From Dactylosporangium vinaceum (lineage in GTDB: Bacteria > Actinomycetota > Actinomycetes > Mycobacteriales > Micromonosporaceae): a DNA stretch of 64,000 bases. Of this stretch, positions 26,201 to 33,968 are shown piece by piece (positions within the stretch are counted from its first letter, which is position 1; each line of letters begins with the position of its first letter). The notes under the pieces were generated by a model. It searched no databases. It had not been told where the DNA came from and saw only the letters and a program-made list of their open reading frames with translations. Location of the stretch: positions 4,278,001 to 4,342,000 of the forward strand of contig NZ_CP061913.1 of the NCBI RefSeq assembly GCF_019904175.1. Reading direction: 5' to 3'. The translations under genes were made by a program, and so were the position numbers.

Positions 26201-26680
26201 CAGGTCCCATGTGTGTTCGTAGCGGTCCTGCAGCGTGCCCGCGAGCCCGCTTTCCTGCCGGGCCCGCTCCTGCGGCGCCGCCGGCCCGGCCCGGGCGCGG
26301 CGCTGCCACGACACCGACTCGTCGAGCGTGCGCCGGTCGCCGTCATGGTGGAACAACAGCCGCAGGACCTGGCCGAGTCCGCCCTCGTGGATGTGCCGGT
26401 GCGGGCCGTCCGGTCCGGCGGCGCTCACGGCCCGCCGGTAGAGGACGGCCGCCTCGCGCAGCCGGGCGACGTCGCCGTGCTCCTTGTACGTCTGGTGTTC
26501 GGCGAAGGCGAGATTGCGCAGGTGGATGTCGCGGCCCCGGGTGGCCGCGGTCATGGCGTCCACGACCCGCCGGAACAGATCCCGGGCCTGCGCCAGCGCG
26601 TCGAGGTCCCGCCCGGTGAGGTAGCGGTCGAGCTGGCTCAGGCCCTCACGGTGCCAGGCCAGCAAGTGCTGCTCATCCAT
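23243..26680 (-). CDS. TPR-CHAT caspase-like protease
   Basis: CHAT proteins are caspase/separase-fold cysteine proteases, usually regulated by attached TPRs. This 1145-residue protein has a long alpha-helical N-terminal region (about 1-760) of degenerate repeats, many with the pattern TGDxxDLDEAVxLLR (for example GDPADLDEAIELC, GDADDVDEAVALL, GDRHDLTEAVDLL), then a C-terminal CHAT domain (about 840-1145). The dyad is visible: His1013 in HFVCHAAVD and Cys1057 in YLSACSATR, with the final GTLWPVVD block also typical. Length and layout fit actinobacterial CHAT proteins. It lies 39 bases downstream of a small gene on the same strand, probably co-transcribed. Cleavage target unknown. Confidence 0.9.
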   Translation of the reverse strand: MDEQHLLAWHREGLSQLDRYLTGRDLDALAQARDLFRRVVDAMTAATRGRDIHLRNLAFAEHQTYKEHGDVARLREAAVLYRRAVSAAGPDGPHRHIHEGGLGQVLRLLFHHDGDRRTLDESVSWQRRARAGPAAPQERARQESGLAGTLQDRYEHTWDLQDLADAIAHLRAALRLLPDGDPSDDRTVVLNNLAVALTAWHEHTGDDAARAEAATYRDALSGRATAAATPPPGLEALVRAEGAAEEYRRTGRPDLLDQVIAGYEHALTRISPTAPAWSHALDELCTARLDRGTPADVERVLQVLAFGRSQRPPDSYTGLIWTIRTAQAYGDRHRLTADPADIEAAVDLARTAVATGNGRAGPHTAAARVLARTLARRHAIGGDPADLDEAIELCDGLPLESDAGLELAQYLLSRYAISGARADLERGLRLARAVRDGAPAQLASLPELLAIIGGALRQQHALTGDPACLDEALLSYRQAADACDPSDQRRRLPLLCSAAQVLRQRFDLTGDADDVDEAVALLRYWRARTAGDAGHYRTITADLANALRSRFEGTGDRHDLTEAVDLLRDLIRDYPPRHPARVLVLVAHAEALYRLHLLTGERRLLDEALDAARAAASSPTAAMSEQLAAGITLGQVHGTRHEWAAAAKALRDAVALLPRLADRSLTRTDQQFALARHPGLAAEAAAYALEAGDPAQALEVLEHGRGVLLARKLPIPGGDLDRLTRAAPDLAAQFLRLRDSDDEPPPGAEPDERLLRQRRARAQDWERLLARVRALPGMARFLRPPSAASLLRQAGDDPVVLLNVSVRCDALIVAGGTVAVVPLAVTAREVQERAAAFLAVVDAAGARARTMTEVAAAEQHIAETLEWLWDVITAPVLHHLGLLGEANLPRRRIWWCPQGVLAFLPLHAAGYHRDRAGPAGRRTVLDLVISSYTPTVGALQQARDRPVAARTARPLIVALAQTPGAGPLSSADAEADEVRAVLGAATTLYGSQATRDRVLAALPDADLAHFVCHAAVDAQDPSRSRILTYDHAERPLTVADIAGLRLHDAELAYLSACSATRTRPEFADEAVHITGAFLFAGYRHVIGTLWPVVDVICAQLAGAFHRGLAAHPGDPAAALNTAVRQVRDRFPALPSLWAAHLHVGP

Positions 26681-26719
26681 CCCTTGCAGGATAGACCGGG
26701 TACGTTCACAAGGGACGGA

Positions 26720-27211
26720 TCACGTGCCGGTGGACGTCCGGCGGAAGAGCAGGACCGTGCCGCTCGCATCCAGATCGGCGGTTACGTCACCGGTCGGCAG
26801 CCGTAGCTCGGCATGCCAGGTGCCGTCGGGGTCGCGCCGGATGTCGACGTCGGCCGGGTGGACCGGCTCCACGCCGGTGATCTCACGGCTGGCCGCCCGG
26901 ACGCGCTGCATCACGGCGGCGGCGTCGAGCGGGGTGCGGGCCTGCCGGCTGCGCCGGCGCAGGTAGGCCGAGGTGGCGCCGAGCGTCGCGAGCAGTCCGG
27001 TCCAGGCGGCCTCGCCGGCGAGGTTGGCGCCGACGTCGCGCAGCAGGTCCTGGATCGGACCGCGGGTCTGGCCGGCCCGGCAGAGGGCGGCGACGACCTC
27101 CATCTCGTCGGCCACGTCGGCGGCGGGCAGGTCGTCCGGGTCGACCGCGAAGAACACGAGGTGCGCGGCGTCCATGTCGAACGCGCGGGCCAGCAGCGGA
27201 TCGGGCGTCAT
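26720..27211 (-). CDS. Small conserved-looking protein upstream of the CHAT protease
   Basis: A 163-residue protein that I do not recognise with certainty. A hydrophobic helix (AAWTGLLATLGATSAYL, about 70-86) is followed by an Arg-rich segment and a C-terminal beta-rich part (VDIRRDPDGTWHAELRLPTG, then VTADLDASGTVLLFRR). This general shape recalls the short partner proteins that accompany CHAT, TIR and protease effectors in actinobacterial conflict operons (effector-associated components), but I see no diagnostic motif. The ATG at 27211 fits the coding bias; a longer open frame to 27304 is less likely. The 39-base gap to the CHAT gene suggests one operon. Confidence 0.6.
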   Translation of the reverse strand: MTPDPLLARAFDMDAAHLVFFAVDPDDLPAADVADEMEVVAALCRAGQTRGPIQDLLRDVGANLAGEAAWTGLLATLGATSAYLRRRSRQARTPLDAAAVMQRVRAASREITGVEPVHPADVDIRRDPDGTWHAELRLPTGDVTADLDASGTVLLFRRTSTGT

Positions 27212-27425
27212 GCCTGCGCACTGTACGGCCCGGCTCCGACTGCGCCGTCCACGGGCCACGCCCGGCTTGGTCGGCCGACCGGGATCTTCTTCGGCGTGCT
27301 GCATGGCCGGAGGATGTTGAAGATTTCCTTAACTTCGATGTACATCTATTGATTGAGGGTGTGGGCCGTGTGTCAATCGGCAGAGTTCGTTGCCAACCTC
27401 CGTACACCCCCGAAGGAGATGCACC

Positions 27426-28154
27426 GTGTTCACACGACGACTCGGCGCGCTGGCGGCGCTGTCGGCGGCGGCCGTCCTGGTCGCAGCGCTGCTCACCGGC
27501 AGCCCCGCCGCGGCGGCCACCGTGACCTATGGCCAGGACGTCTCCGGCCACCAGGGCAACGTGAACTGGTCGGCCCAGTGGAGCGCCGGCTCGCGGTTCG
27601 CCTACATCAAGGCGACCGAGGGCACGTACTACACCAACCCGTACTTCGCCCAGCAGTACAACGGCTCCTACGGCGTCGGGATGATCCGCGGGTCATACCA
27701 CTTCGCGATCCCCGACGGCAGCGGCGGAGCGGCCCAGGCCGACTACTTCGTGGCCCACGGCGGCGGATGGTCCAGGGACGGCAAGACGCTGCCCGGCGCC
27801 CTGGACATCGAGTACAACCCGTACGGCGCCACCTGCTACGGGCTGTCGCAGTCCTCGATGGTGAGCTGGATCCGGGCCTTTCTCAACCAGTACCACACCC
27901 GCACCGGCCGCTGGGCCGTCATCTACACCACCACCGACTGGTGGGTGACCTGCACCGGCAACTACAGCGGCTTCTGGGCCAACAGTCCATTGTGGCTCGC
28001 CCGTTACAGCAGTGCCCCGGGTGCGCTGCCCGCCGGCGCTGCGACGTGGTCCTTCTGGCAGTACTCCAGCAGCGGCCCCTTCGCCGGTGACTCCAACCAG
28101 TGGAACGGCGCCCTGGACCGCCTTCGGGTCCTGGCCTGCAACGGCACCTGCTGA
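27426..28154 (+). CDS. Secreted GH25 lysozyme
   Basis: An extracellular N-acetylmuramidase that cuts peptidoglycan. Signal peptide 1-31 (ends SPAAAA), then one GH25 domain over residues 34-242: GQDVSGHQG carries the first catalytic-site Asp38, FAYIKATEGTYY, GSYHFA, and LPGALDIEYN with the Asp127-x-Glu129 pair that completes the active site, then WAVIYTT and a closing FWQYSS. Start is the GTG at 27426, placed 8 bases after AAGGAG; an upstream ATG at 27390 would spoil the signal peptide. Lower-GC DNA at 27315-27360 probably holds the promoter. No binding module is attached. Confidence 0.92.
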   Translation: MFTRRLGALAALSAAAVLVAALLTGSPAAAATVTYGQDVSGHQGNVNWSAQWSAGSRFAYIKATEGTYYTNPYFAQQYNGSYGVGMIRGSYHFAIPDGSGGAAQADYFVAHGGGWSRDGKTLPGALDIEYNPYGATCYGLSQSSMVSWIRAFLNQYHTRTGRWAVIYTTTDWWVTCTGNYSGFWANSPLWLARYSSAPGALPAGAATWSFWQYSSSGPFAGDSNQWNGALDRLRVLACNGTC

Positions 28155-28276
28155 CCACCTCACCTCCGGCCCGCGCGGGGCGCCGCGGCGACACCCGCGG
28201 GCTGGACGGTCACGGTGCCCGGGTAACTTTCACTGCGCATTGTCGGACGTCGATGAAATCTCTACCATCGGAGGCC

Positions 28277-29290
28277 ATGGGCGTCTCCAGATGGACAGTG
28301 CTCGCCGCGACCGTGCTCGCCGCGGCCGGACTCACGCCGGTGCTCGTCAGCGGTGCGTCCGGAGCCGCGGCCGTCGCCGGAGGATGCGCCGCCACCGCGC
28401 ACGTCGACGCGCAGTGGGGCGACGGCCAGGTCGTCACCGTGACCGTCGTCAACACGGCCGCCACGGCCGCGACGAGGTGGGCCGTGAGCTGGACCCCGAC
28501 CGGCGGGCAGCGAGTCGTCTCGGCCTGGAACGCAGCCGTCACCACCGCGAACGGCTCGATCACCGCGGCCAACGCCTCCTGGAACGGCGCTCTGGCTCCC
28601 GGCGCGTCGACGACGTTCGGGATGCAGCTGGCCGGCACCGGTGCGGCACCCACGCCGAGCTGCACGAACGACGCGACGCCGAGCGGTGGCGTCTACGCCA
28701 CCGTCGCCGACAACGGTGCCACGCTGACGCTCACCGTCGGGCAGACCCTCGTCGTGACGTTGCCCGTCGGCTACCTGCCGCCGACCGCGACCGGCGGCGC
28801 GGTCGTACCCGAGCCGGGCGGCGGCGGCTGGCCGACCGGCCAGCCGATCGTGGCCCGCTTCGATGCCGTCGCGCCGGGCACCGCCGAGTTGCGCTCGCAG
28901 AGCGACGACCCCTGCTTCCACACGACGCCGCCGTGCGCCCGGCCGGTGCAGCAGTGGCTGCTGCACGTGACAGTCGTACCGGCCGCCGGGCGAACCGTCA
29001 CCGTCGGGTCGTCCGACAACGCCGGGAGCGTCACACTGCACATCGGCGACACGCTCGTGGTCAGCCTGCCGGCAATGTACGTGCCGCCGACGGCCGTCCC
29101 GGCCGGGGTACTCGCCGCGGCGGGCACGACCGGCGGCTACCCGACCGGGCAGGCATTGGTCGCGCGGTACACCGCCGTGGCCGCAGGGCGGGCCGACGTG
29201 TCCACCATCTCCGATGCCGCCTGCATCCATGAGCCACTGCCGTGCCCGTCGCCACAGGTACCGTGGCGGCTGCACGTCACCGTCGCCTGA
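28277..29290 (+). CDS. Secreted CBM2 protein with two chagasin-like beta repeats
   Basis: The 337-residue product has a signal peptide (1-36, ends AAVAGG), a CBM2-type module (37-129, Cys37 to Cys129, with VTVTVVNT and AWNAAV strands), and two tandem homologous repeats (139-234 and 240-337). Each repeat has the pattern DNxxxTLxxGxTLVVxLPxxYxPPTA, a G-Y/W-PTGQxxVARxxAVAxGxA block, a Cys pair, and a terminal W-x-LHVTV. The repeat resembles the chagasin/I42 protease-inhibitor fold in its opening strands, but that is a tentative match. A catalytic domain is absent. The CBM suggests attachment to cellulose or cell-wall polymer. ATG at 28277 follows GGAGG. Confidence 0.72.
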   Translation: MGVSRWTVLAATVLAAAGLTPVLVSGASGAAAVAGGCAATAHVDAQWGDGQVVTVTVVNTAATAATRWAVSWTPTGGQRVVSAWNAAVTTANGSITAANASWNGALAPGASTTFGMQLAGTGAAPTPSCTNDATPSGGVYATVADNGATLTLTVGQTLVVTLPVGYLPPTATGGAVVPEPGGGGWPTGQPIVARFDAVAPGTAELRSQSDDPCFHTTPPCARPVQQWLLHVTVVPAAGRTVTVGSSDNAGSVTLHIGDTLVVSLPAMYVPPTAVPAGVLAAAGTTGGYPTGQALVARYTAVAAGRADVSTISDAACIHEPLPCPSPQVPWRLHVTVA

Positions 29291-29417
29291 TCCAGCCCGC
29301 CGGATGCGCGGGTAGAGCTACCACCACCATCAAGCCGGATAGGAGCGCTACTGCCTCGGGCGCGCGCGAACGACATGCTGACCCTGTGCCTGAGCGGCGG
29401 GCATGGGAGGGAATCAG

Positions 29418-29918
29418 GTGTCCATGGCGAGCACTCGGCTGACCGGCGTTCTTTCGCTGCCTCTGGTCCGCGTGGACGCCGGCTCAGACCCCGGTGTCCC
29501 GCGGATCCTCCCGAAGGCCACGCCCGCTTCGACGTTCCCCATGCTGCTGCGCCGGGCGGCCACAATCCTCACCGTGCTCGGGCTGGCGATGATTCCCTGG
29601 CTGGTGTTCCTGCACAACGGGCTGCCGGGCACTGCTCAGGCGTTGCACTGGGCCTGGACGTGGACGGGTCTGGACAGCTTCGAGGCGCTCGGCCTGCTGT
29701 GTACCGGACTGCTCCTCGGGCGCGGCGACCGCCGGGCCTGCCTGACGTCCGCCGCGACCTCGGCCCTGCTGCTTGCCGACGCCTGGTTCGACACCATGAC
29801 GGCTGCCCCGGGTTCGGACTTCAAGCTGGCGGTCCTAATGGCGGTCTTCGCCGAGTTGCCGCTGGCGGTGGCCTGCTCGGTGCTCGCGATCTGGGCCTTT
29901 CCCCGGCCGGGCCGCTGA
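29418..29918 (+). CDS. Four-helix membrane protein of unknown function
   Basis: The product (166 residues from the GTG at 29418) has a hydrophilic N-terminus and four hydrophobic segments: about residues 43-62 (ATILTVLGLAMIPWLVF), 75-95, 105-122 (TSAATSALLLADAWF) and 135-158. The AWFDTMTA motif between helices three and four recurs in actinobacterial uncharacterised membrane proteins. GGGAGG precedes the GTG by 6 bases; ATGs at 29403 and 29424 are alternatives in the same frame. It stands alone, and I assign no function. Confidence 0.65.
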   Translation: MSMASTRLTGVLSLPLVRVDAGSDPGVPRILPKATPASTFPMLLRRAATILTVLGLAMIPWLVFLHNGLPGTAQALHWAWTWTGLDSFEALGLLCTGLLLGRGDRRACLTSAATSALLLADAWFDTMTAAPGSDFKLAVLMAVFAELPLAVACSVLAIWAFPRPGR

Positions 29919-30102
29919 GCGCAATGAGCGGTCGGCAACCCACGACGGGACCGGCCGCCAACGATGCGCGGCGTGCAAGGCGTCTGGACCGTGCTTCGCC
30001 ATCGTCCGCGCAATCTCCAGACCGCGAGATCGCTGCAGCAGCGCACGCACGGGTAAGCCGCCCGGGTGACGGCCGGAGTGATCGCAGCGAAGACCAAGAT
30101 GA

Positions 30103-30984
30103 TCAAGGCAGGGCCCGGGCGGATTGGTGCTTCTCGAAGCAGAGCTGGTTGTACGCTGAGTCGCTGTAGGAGTCGATCTCGTGGTAGCCGTGACTGCGAT
30201 AGAGCGCTATCGCCTCGCTGAGCGTGTGGTGGGTTCCCAGCCGGATGGTGTCGACACCGTGCGCTGCGGCGTCGGTCTCCAGCTGGCGTAGGAGGCGCCG
30301 GCCCAGGCCGAGCCCGCGGGCCTTGTTGTCGATCCACAAGTGCCGGATTTCTGCGGTACTGGCACCCAGCCGGATCCATGCGCCGCAGCCGATGGGCTCA
30401 TCGCGTTCGCGGGCCAGGAGCAGGCTGCCGGTCATGTCTTCGGGCCTGGTCAAGGTCGCCTGTTCGTAGCCTTCGGGAAAGCGTGTCGCCAGTTCGGCGG
30501 CGTACTGCCGCAGACAGCGCCACGCCTGCGGGTCGTCGGCTGCAACGGGTGCGATCGTGATGGTCGCCAGGCGCAGCAGCATCCGCACCTGGTTCTGGGC
30601 AGCCGCCAGCGCTGCCTGTTGGTCGGGGTCGAGTGCGCCGAGCAGGCTGACGACGCGGGCGCGTGATCGTCGGTTCAGCGTGTCGCGTTCGTGGCGTCCG
30701 GCCTCGGTGAGTTCGGCGATCCCGGCGCGGCCGTCATCGGGGTGCGGCTCGACACGGATCAGTCCCTCTTCTTGTAGGTCCCGCAGAAGCCTGGACAGGT
30801 CGCCCGAATCCAGGCCGAGGTGGTCTTGCAACTCACGAACATCTCGGCGGCCGTCGATCTCCCAAAGCAGCCGCGAAGGTCCCAGCGCGCGTTCACTGTC
30901 AAGGTAACGATCAGTTAGCAGTCCCAGACGCTCAGTGTAGAAGCGGTTGAAGTCGCGTATCTGTTCGATCACGTCCAGCTCCAT
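30103..30984 (-). CDS. MarR-GNAT fusion regulator/acetyltransferase
   Basis: A 293-residue two-domain protein. Residues 1-140 are a MarR winged helix (recognition segment GLDSGDLSRLLRDLQEEGLI, wing DDGRAGIAELTEAG), and 141-293 a GNAT acetyltransferase with the acetyl-CoA loop ARGLGLGRRLLRQLE and the terminal LYRSHGYHEI strand. MarR-GNAT fusions are known; the DNA-binding half is thought to tie acetyltransferase expression to a ligand. A perfect 24-bp palindrome 9-32 bases before the ATG is the probable autoregulatory site. Substrate of the GNAT half unknown. Confidence 0.9.
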   Translation of the reverse strand: MELDVIEQIRDFNRFYTERLGLLTDRYLDSERALGPSRLLWEIDGRRDVRELQDHLGLDSGDLSRLLRDLQEEGLIRVEPHPDDGRAGIAELTEAGRHERDTLNRRSRARVVSLLGALDPDQQAALAAAQNQVRMLLRLATITIAPVAADDPQAWRCLRQYAAELATRFPEGYEQATLTRPEDMTGSLLLARERDEPIGCGAWIRLGASTAEIRHLWIDNKARGLGLGRRLLRQLETDAAAHGVDTIRLGTHHTLSEAIALYRSHGYHEIDSYSDSAYNQLCFEKHQSARALP

Positions 30985-30992
30985 CCGTCGAG

Positions 30993-31016
30993 ATTAGCTG
31001 ACTTAAGTCAGCTAAT
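30993..31016. promoter_or_regulatory. Perfect 24-bp palindrome, probable MarR operator
   Basis: Each 12-base arm is ATTAGCTGACTT, with its exact complement on the other side of the centre at 31004/31005. It starts 9 bases upstream of the MarR-GNAT ATG, so bound protein would cover the promoter or transcript start. AT content is far above the surroundings. Confidence 0.75.
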
Positions 31017-31111
31017 CACCCGGTCGCAGTACGCAATGTGAGACGCGGCCTCGCGGTCGCCGGGTCCTTATCCCGGTTTCGCCAGCCTATTGATGACATT
31101 GGTGGAACGAT

Positions 31112-31480
31112 GTGGGTGTGAGAACTGCGACCACTGACGTGCCTGACATCTCGCCGGTTGCCGGCGAACCGATTGAGCGTGCCGCTGCCGAGCGGCTCGC
31201 GGGCGTGCTGAAGGCATTCGCCGACCCGGCCCGGCTGCAACTGCTCAGCCTGATCCAGTCCGCTCCCGAGGGCGAAGCGTCCGTGAGTGACCTGACCGCA
31301 CCGCTCGGTTTGTCGCAGCCGACAGTGAGTCATCACCTCCGGATTCTCACCGAGGCCGGCCTGCTCGAGCGGGAGAAGCGCGGCGTCTGGGCGTACTACC
31401 GCCTGGTGCCGTCCGCGATCGCGGCGATCGCCGACCTGTTGACGCCGCCCCGCAAGCGGGCGACGAAGCGGGCCCGCTGA
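31112..31480 (+). CDS. ArsR-family transcriptional repressor
   Basis: A 122-residue winged-helix protein: AGVLKAFADPARLQLLSLI, SVSDLTAPLGLSQPTVSHHLRIL split over helix-turn-helix positions 57-79, and LEREKRGVWAYYRLVP as the wing. This is the ArsR/SmtB fold. The metal-binding ELCVC motif of arsenic/cadmium sensors is absent (SVSDL stands in its place), so it probably does not sense metals through that site. It may be leaderless or nearly so: I see no clear ribosome site before the GTGs at 31112 and 31118. No obvious target gene is adjacent. Confidence 0.85.
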   Translation: MGVRTATTDVPDISPVAGEPIERAAAERLAGVLKAFADPARLQLLSLIQSAPEGEASVSDLTAPLGLSQPTVSHHLRILTEAGLLEREKRGVWAYYRLVPSAIAAIADLLTPPRKRATKRAR

Positions 31481-31617
31481 ACTGCGCCGTCGCAGGCCCC
31501 GGACAGCCGCCCGCACGCCCGGTACGAAACGCTCCAAGGCCCTCGATCAGGTTTACCGAAGTAGCCGCCGCCGGCGGTGTTCGCTCGCCGGCCGAAGCCG
31601 GACCTCGCCGGCGGCCG

Positions 31618-32013
31618 TTACCCGCGGTACACCTGAACCTGGCGTTCGGTCTCAGCGAAGCCGAGGGCACGATAGAGCCGGATGCCGTCGTTGTCGGGTT
31701 CGGCGACGATGACGAGCGTGTGCATACCGGGTCGCTGGAGCGCCCGCTCGCCGGCGTGCCGGATGACCGCTGAGTCCAGGCCGCGGCGGCGGAAGCCCGG
31801 GTGGGTCTCGACGCTCTGGAAACGGGCCAGGCCGTGGCCGTCGGTGAAGATGCCGGCGCCGGCCCGCATGCGCCCGTCGACGAATGCCCTCGGGCGGGGC
31901 GTCGTAAGCGCAGCGTCGATGACGAACTCGATCTGGTCGTAGCGGGCGGTCAGCGACACATTGCCGTTGACGCCCTGCGCGGGGTCGCTACAACACGGCG
32001 GCCGGCACGACAA
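31618..32013 (-). CDS. GNAT acetyltransferase, probably N-terminally truncated
   Basis: The C-terminal 100 residues are a clear GNAT: GLARFQSVETHPGFRRRGL carries the acetyl-CoA-binding loop, followed by LVIVAEPDNDGIRLYRALGF and the final strand. Related proteins have roughly another 100 residues before the first strand seen here, and the first ~10 codons of this frame lie within the end of the upstream gene. I read it as a gene that lost its N-terminus when it was joined to the FtsX-domain lipoprotein gene; it may be non-functional. Confidence 0.6.
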   Translation of the reverse strand: MSCRPPCCSDPAQGVNGNVSLTARYDQIEFVIDAALTTPRPRAFVDGRMRAGAGIFTDGHGLARFQSVETHPGFRRRGLDSAVIRHAGERALQRPGMHTLVIVAEPDNDGIRLYRALGFAETERQVQVYRG

Positions 32014-32665
32014 TCACCCGTCGCACGCCCTTGACGTTGACCAGTACCTGCTGCTCCCGCGAGATCCCACCCGCGTAGGTCACCTTGAACCGGTAGGACG
32101 CGAGCGCATCCTTCTGCTCCAGCCCCTCGACCCTGCCCTTCATCCGCTTGTACGCATCCCCGCTCGACTCGAACGTCACCGCCGACGCCTGCGGGATCGC
32201 CTTGATCGCGTCCTCGATATCCGTCTGGCCGCCGCTGTCCACCTTGACGATGACGCCCCGCTCCGCCTTGGGATCGGCAAACCCACCCGCCGCGTCCCCC
32301 GTCACCGACGCCACCTTCGGCATCCCGCCGATCAGGTCGCTGACCGGCTCCACCAGCGCCGCATCGGTGATCACCGCCCGCACCGAATCGGGCAGACCCG
32401 ACGGATTGAGGTGCTTCGCCGTCTCGGGATCTGTTGACTGCAGCAGCTTGTAAACGTCCTCGCCCGCCTGCAGATGCACCTCGGTCACCTTCGGCAACGA
32501 CCTCAGTCGCGCCTCGACCGCATTGCGCTGCGCCGTCGTCGCGTCTTCATAGAAGAACACGCTGATGGCGCTCTTGACCGCGGGCTTGTCGCCATCGTTA
32601 CCGCCGCACCCGCCCACGGACGCAACCGCCACCACGACCGCCAAGACCGTCGTCAATCGCTTCAC
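31988..32665 (-). CDS. Lipoprotein with FtsX-type extracellular domains
   Basis: A 225-residue lipoprotein: signal and lipobox (VASVGGC, Cys20), then two copies of the FtsX extracellular-domain motif. The first (about 33-115) has ISVFFYEDATTAQRNAVEARL and VTEVHLQAGEDVYKLL; the second region (140-185) has VIVKVDSGGQTDIEDAIKAI and AVTFESSGDAYKRM. In FtsX this domain sits outside the membrane and contacts peptidoglycan hydrolases, but the four-helix permease part is absent here. The C-terminal GISREQQVLVNVKGVRRVIVV is of unknown role. Its 3' end overlaps the truncated GNAT gene by 26 bases. A link to cell-wall hydrolase control is inference. Confidence 0.75.
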   Translation of the reverse strand: MKRLTTVLAVVVAVASVGGCGGNDGDKPAVKSAISVFFYEDATTAQRNAVEARLRSLPKVTEVHLQAGEDVYKLLQSTDPETAKHLNPSGLPDSVRAVITDAALVEPVSDLIGGMPKVASVTGDAAGGFADPKAERGVIVKVDSGGQTDIEDAIKAIPQASAVTFESSGDAYKRMKGRVEGLEQKDALASYRFKVTYAGGISREQQVLVNVKGVRRVIVVPAAVL

Positions 32666-32929
32666 GCCCGCGATCCTAGTCTTGCTCTTTGACCTTCGGT
32701 GGCGGCGGCCTCAGTGTCGTGATTGGACAGTGAGGCGGCCTTCGTTGATCATGTCGTCTCGCCAAGAGACGGCCGCGTCGTTGTCCACCGTCTGAGCAGC
32801 GATCCCGAGCCGTGGGCCGGTCGGACGCGGTCGTGGTGAGGTTCGTCACGCGGCTGGCGGTCCAGCGACCGACAGGTTTCGGCGTCGCTGCGCCTCTACG
32901 GGTGTGTAGGGCATGCAGAGGAGGACGAG

Positions 32930-33688
32930 ATGCAGAATTCCAAGCGGATCGACGGATCCGTGGCGCTGGTGACTGGGGCCAACCGTGGCATCGGCCTGGC
33001 GATCGTACGGGCGCTGCTGGACCGGGGCGCCGCGAAGGTCTACGCCGCGGTCCGTGACCCGCAGACCGTTGCCGCACTGCGCGAGCAGTACGGGGCCCGC
33101 GTGGTCGCGCTGAGGATGGACGTCACCGACGGTCACCAGGTGGCCGAGGCTGCGCGCGCGGCCACCGATGTCGACCTGCTGGTCAACAACGCGGGCGCAT
33201 TCCAGCCGACCGACCTGACCGACGACGCCGTCGTCGCGGTGGCCCGGCGGGAGATGGAGGTCAACTACTTCGGCGTTCTGCGCATGGTGCATGGTTTCGC
33301 CGACACGCTGGCCCGGCACGGCGGCGCCATCGTCAACGTCGGCTCCGTCGCCGGCCTGAGCAACGTACCGCTCCAGCCGACGTACAGCGCCTCCAAGGCG
33401 GCGCAGCACTCGCTGACCCAGGCGGCGCGGGCCGTGCTGGCCGGACGGGGTGTGCGGGTCCATGGCGCGTACCCGGGGCCGGTCGACACCGACATGACGA
33501 AGGACCTCCCGCCGCAGTTCGAGAAGGCCTCCCCGGAGGCCGTCGCGGCGGCGATCCTCGACGGCCTCGAGGCCGGGCACGACGACATCTTCCCCGATGC
33601 GTTCGCCGCGGCGCTCGGCGAACAGTTCCAGGCCTCGCCCAAGACGGTCGAGCGGCAGCTGGCCACGATGGTCGCCACCGCAGCCTGA
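32930..33688 (+). CDS. Short-chain dehydrogenase/reductase (classical)
   Basis: A 252-residue NAD(P)-dependent oxidoreductase with every classical SDR feature: TGANRGIG cofactor loop (15-22), MDVTDGHQ acidic loop, LLVNNAGAF, NVGSVAGLS catalytic Ser, YSASKAAQH catalytic Tyr/Lys pair and PGPVDTDMT. The best match in style is the Streptomyces SDR family often linked to ketone or sugar metabolism; the substrate is not readable. A GAGGAGGACGAG ribosome site precedes the ATG. A 15-bp hairpin follows the stop. Confidence 0.9.
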   Translation: MQNSKRIDGSVALVTGANRGIGLAIVRALLDRGAAKVYAAVRDPQTVAALREQYGARVVALRMDVTDGHQVAEAARAATDVDLLVNNAGAFQPTDLTDDAVVAVARREMEVNYFGVLRMVHGFADTLARHGGAIVNVGSVAGLSNVPLQPTYSASKAAQHSLTQAARAVLAGRGVRVHGAYPGPVDTDMTKDLPPQFEKASPEAVAAAILDGLEAGHDDIFPDAFAAALGEQFQASPKTVERQLATMVATAA

Positions 33689-33700
33689 CCGCCGCGCGGC

Positions 33701-33733
33701 GGGCTCCCGCAGGCCGGCGGCCTGCGGGAGCCC
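33701..33733 (+). terminator. Strong hairpin after the SDR gene
   Basis: A perfect 15-bp stem (GGGCTCCCGCAGGCC and its complement) with a 3-base loop (GGC), starting 13 bases after the SDR stop. No U tract. Confidence 0.78.
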
Positions 33734-33968
33734 CGGACGAAACGGATCAGCTCCAGTGTGCGGTCGACCTCTCGTCGCGGGATCGGTCGTGCTCGGACCG
33801 GTTGTGACCGCGCCAGCCCGGTTGCGCCAGCCGTCGAGCCGGAAACCCTCGTCCTCCGCCGGGGTCCTGCACGACACCGTCGAGCGGAGGAGGCGCCGGT
33901 CGAGCGTCCCTTTCGGCCCAAGCCCGGTGTCGGTACTTCGGACGGGACGAGGACGTGGGAAGAGAGTG

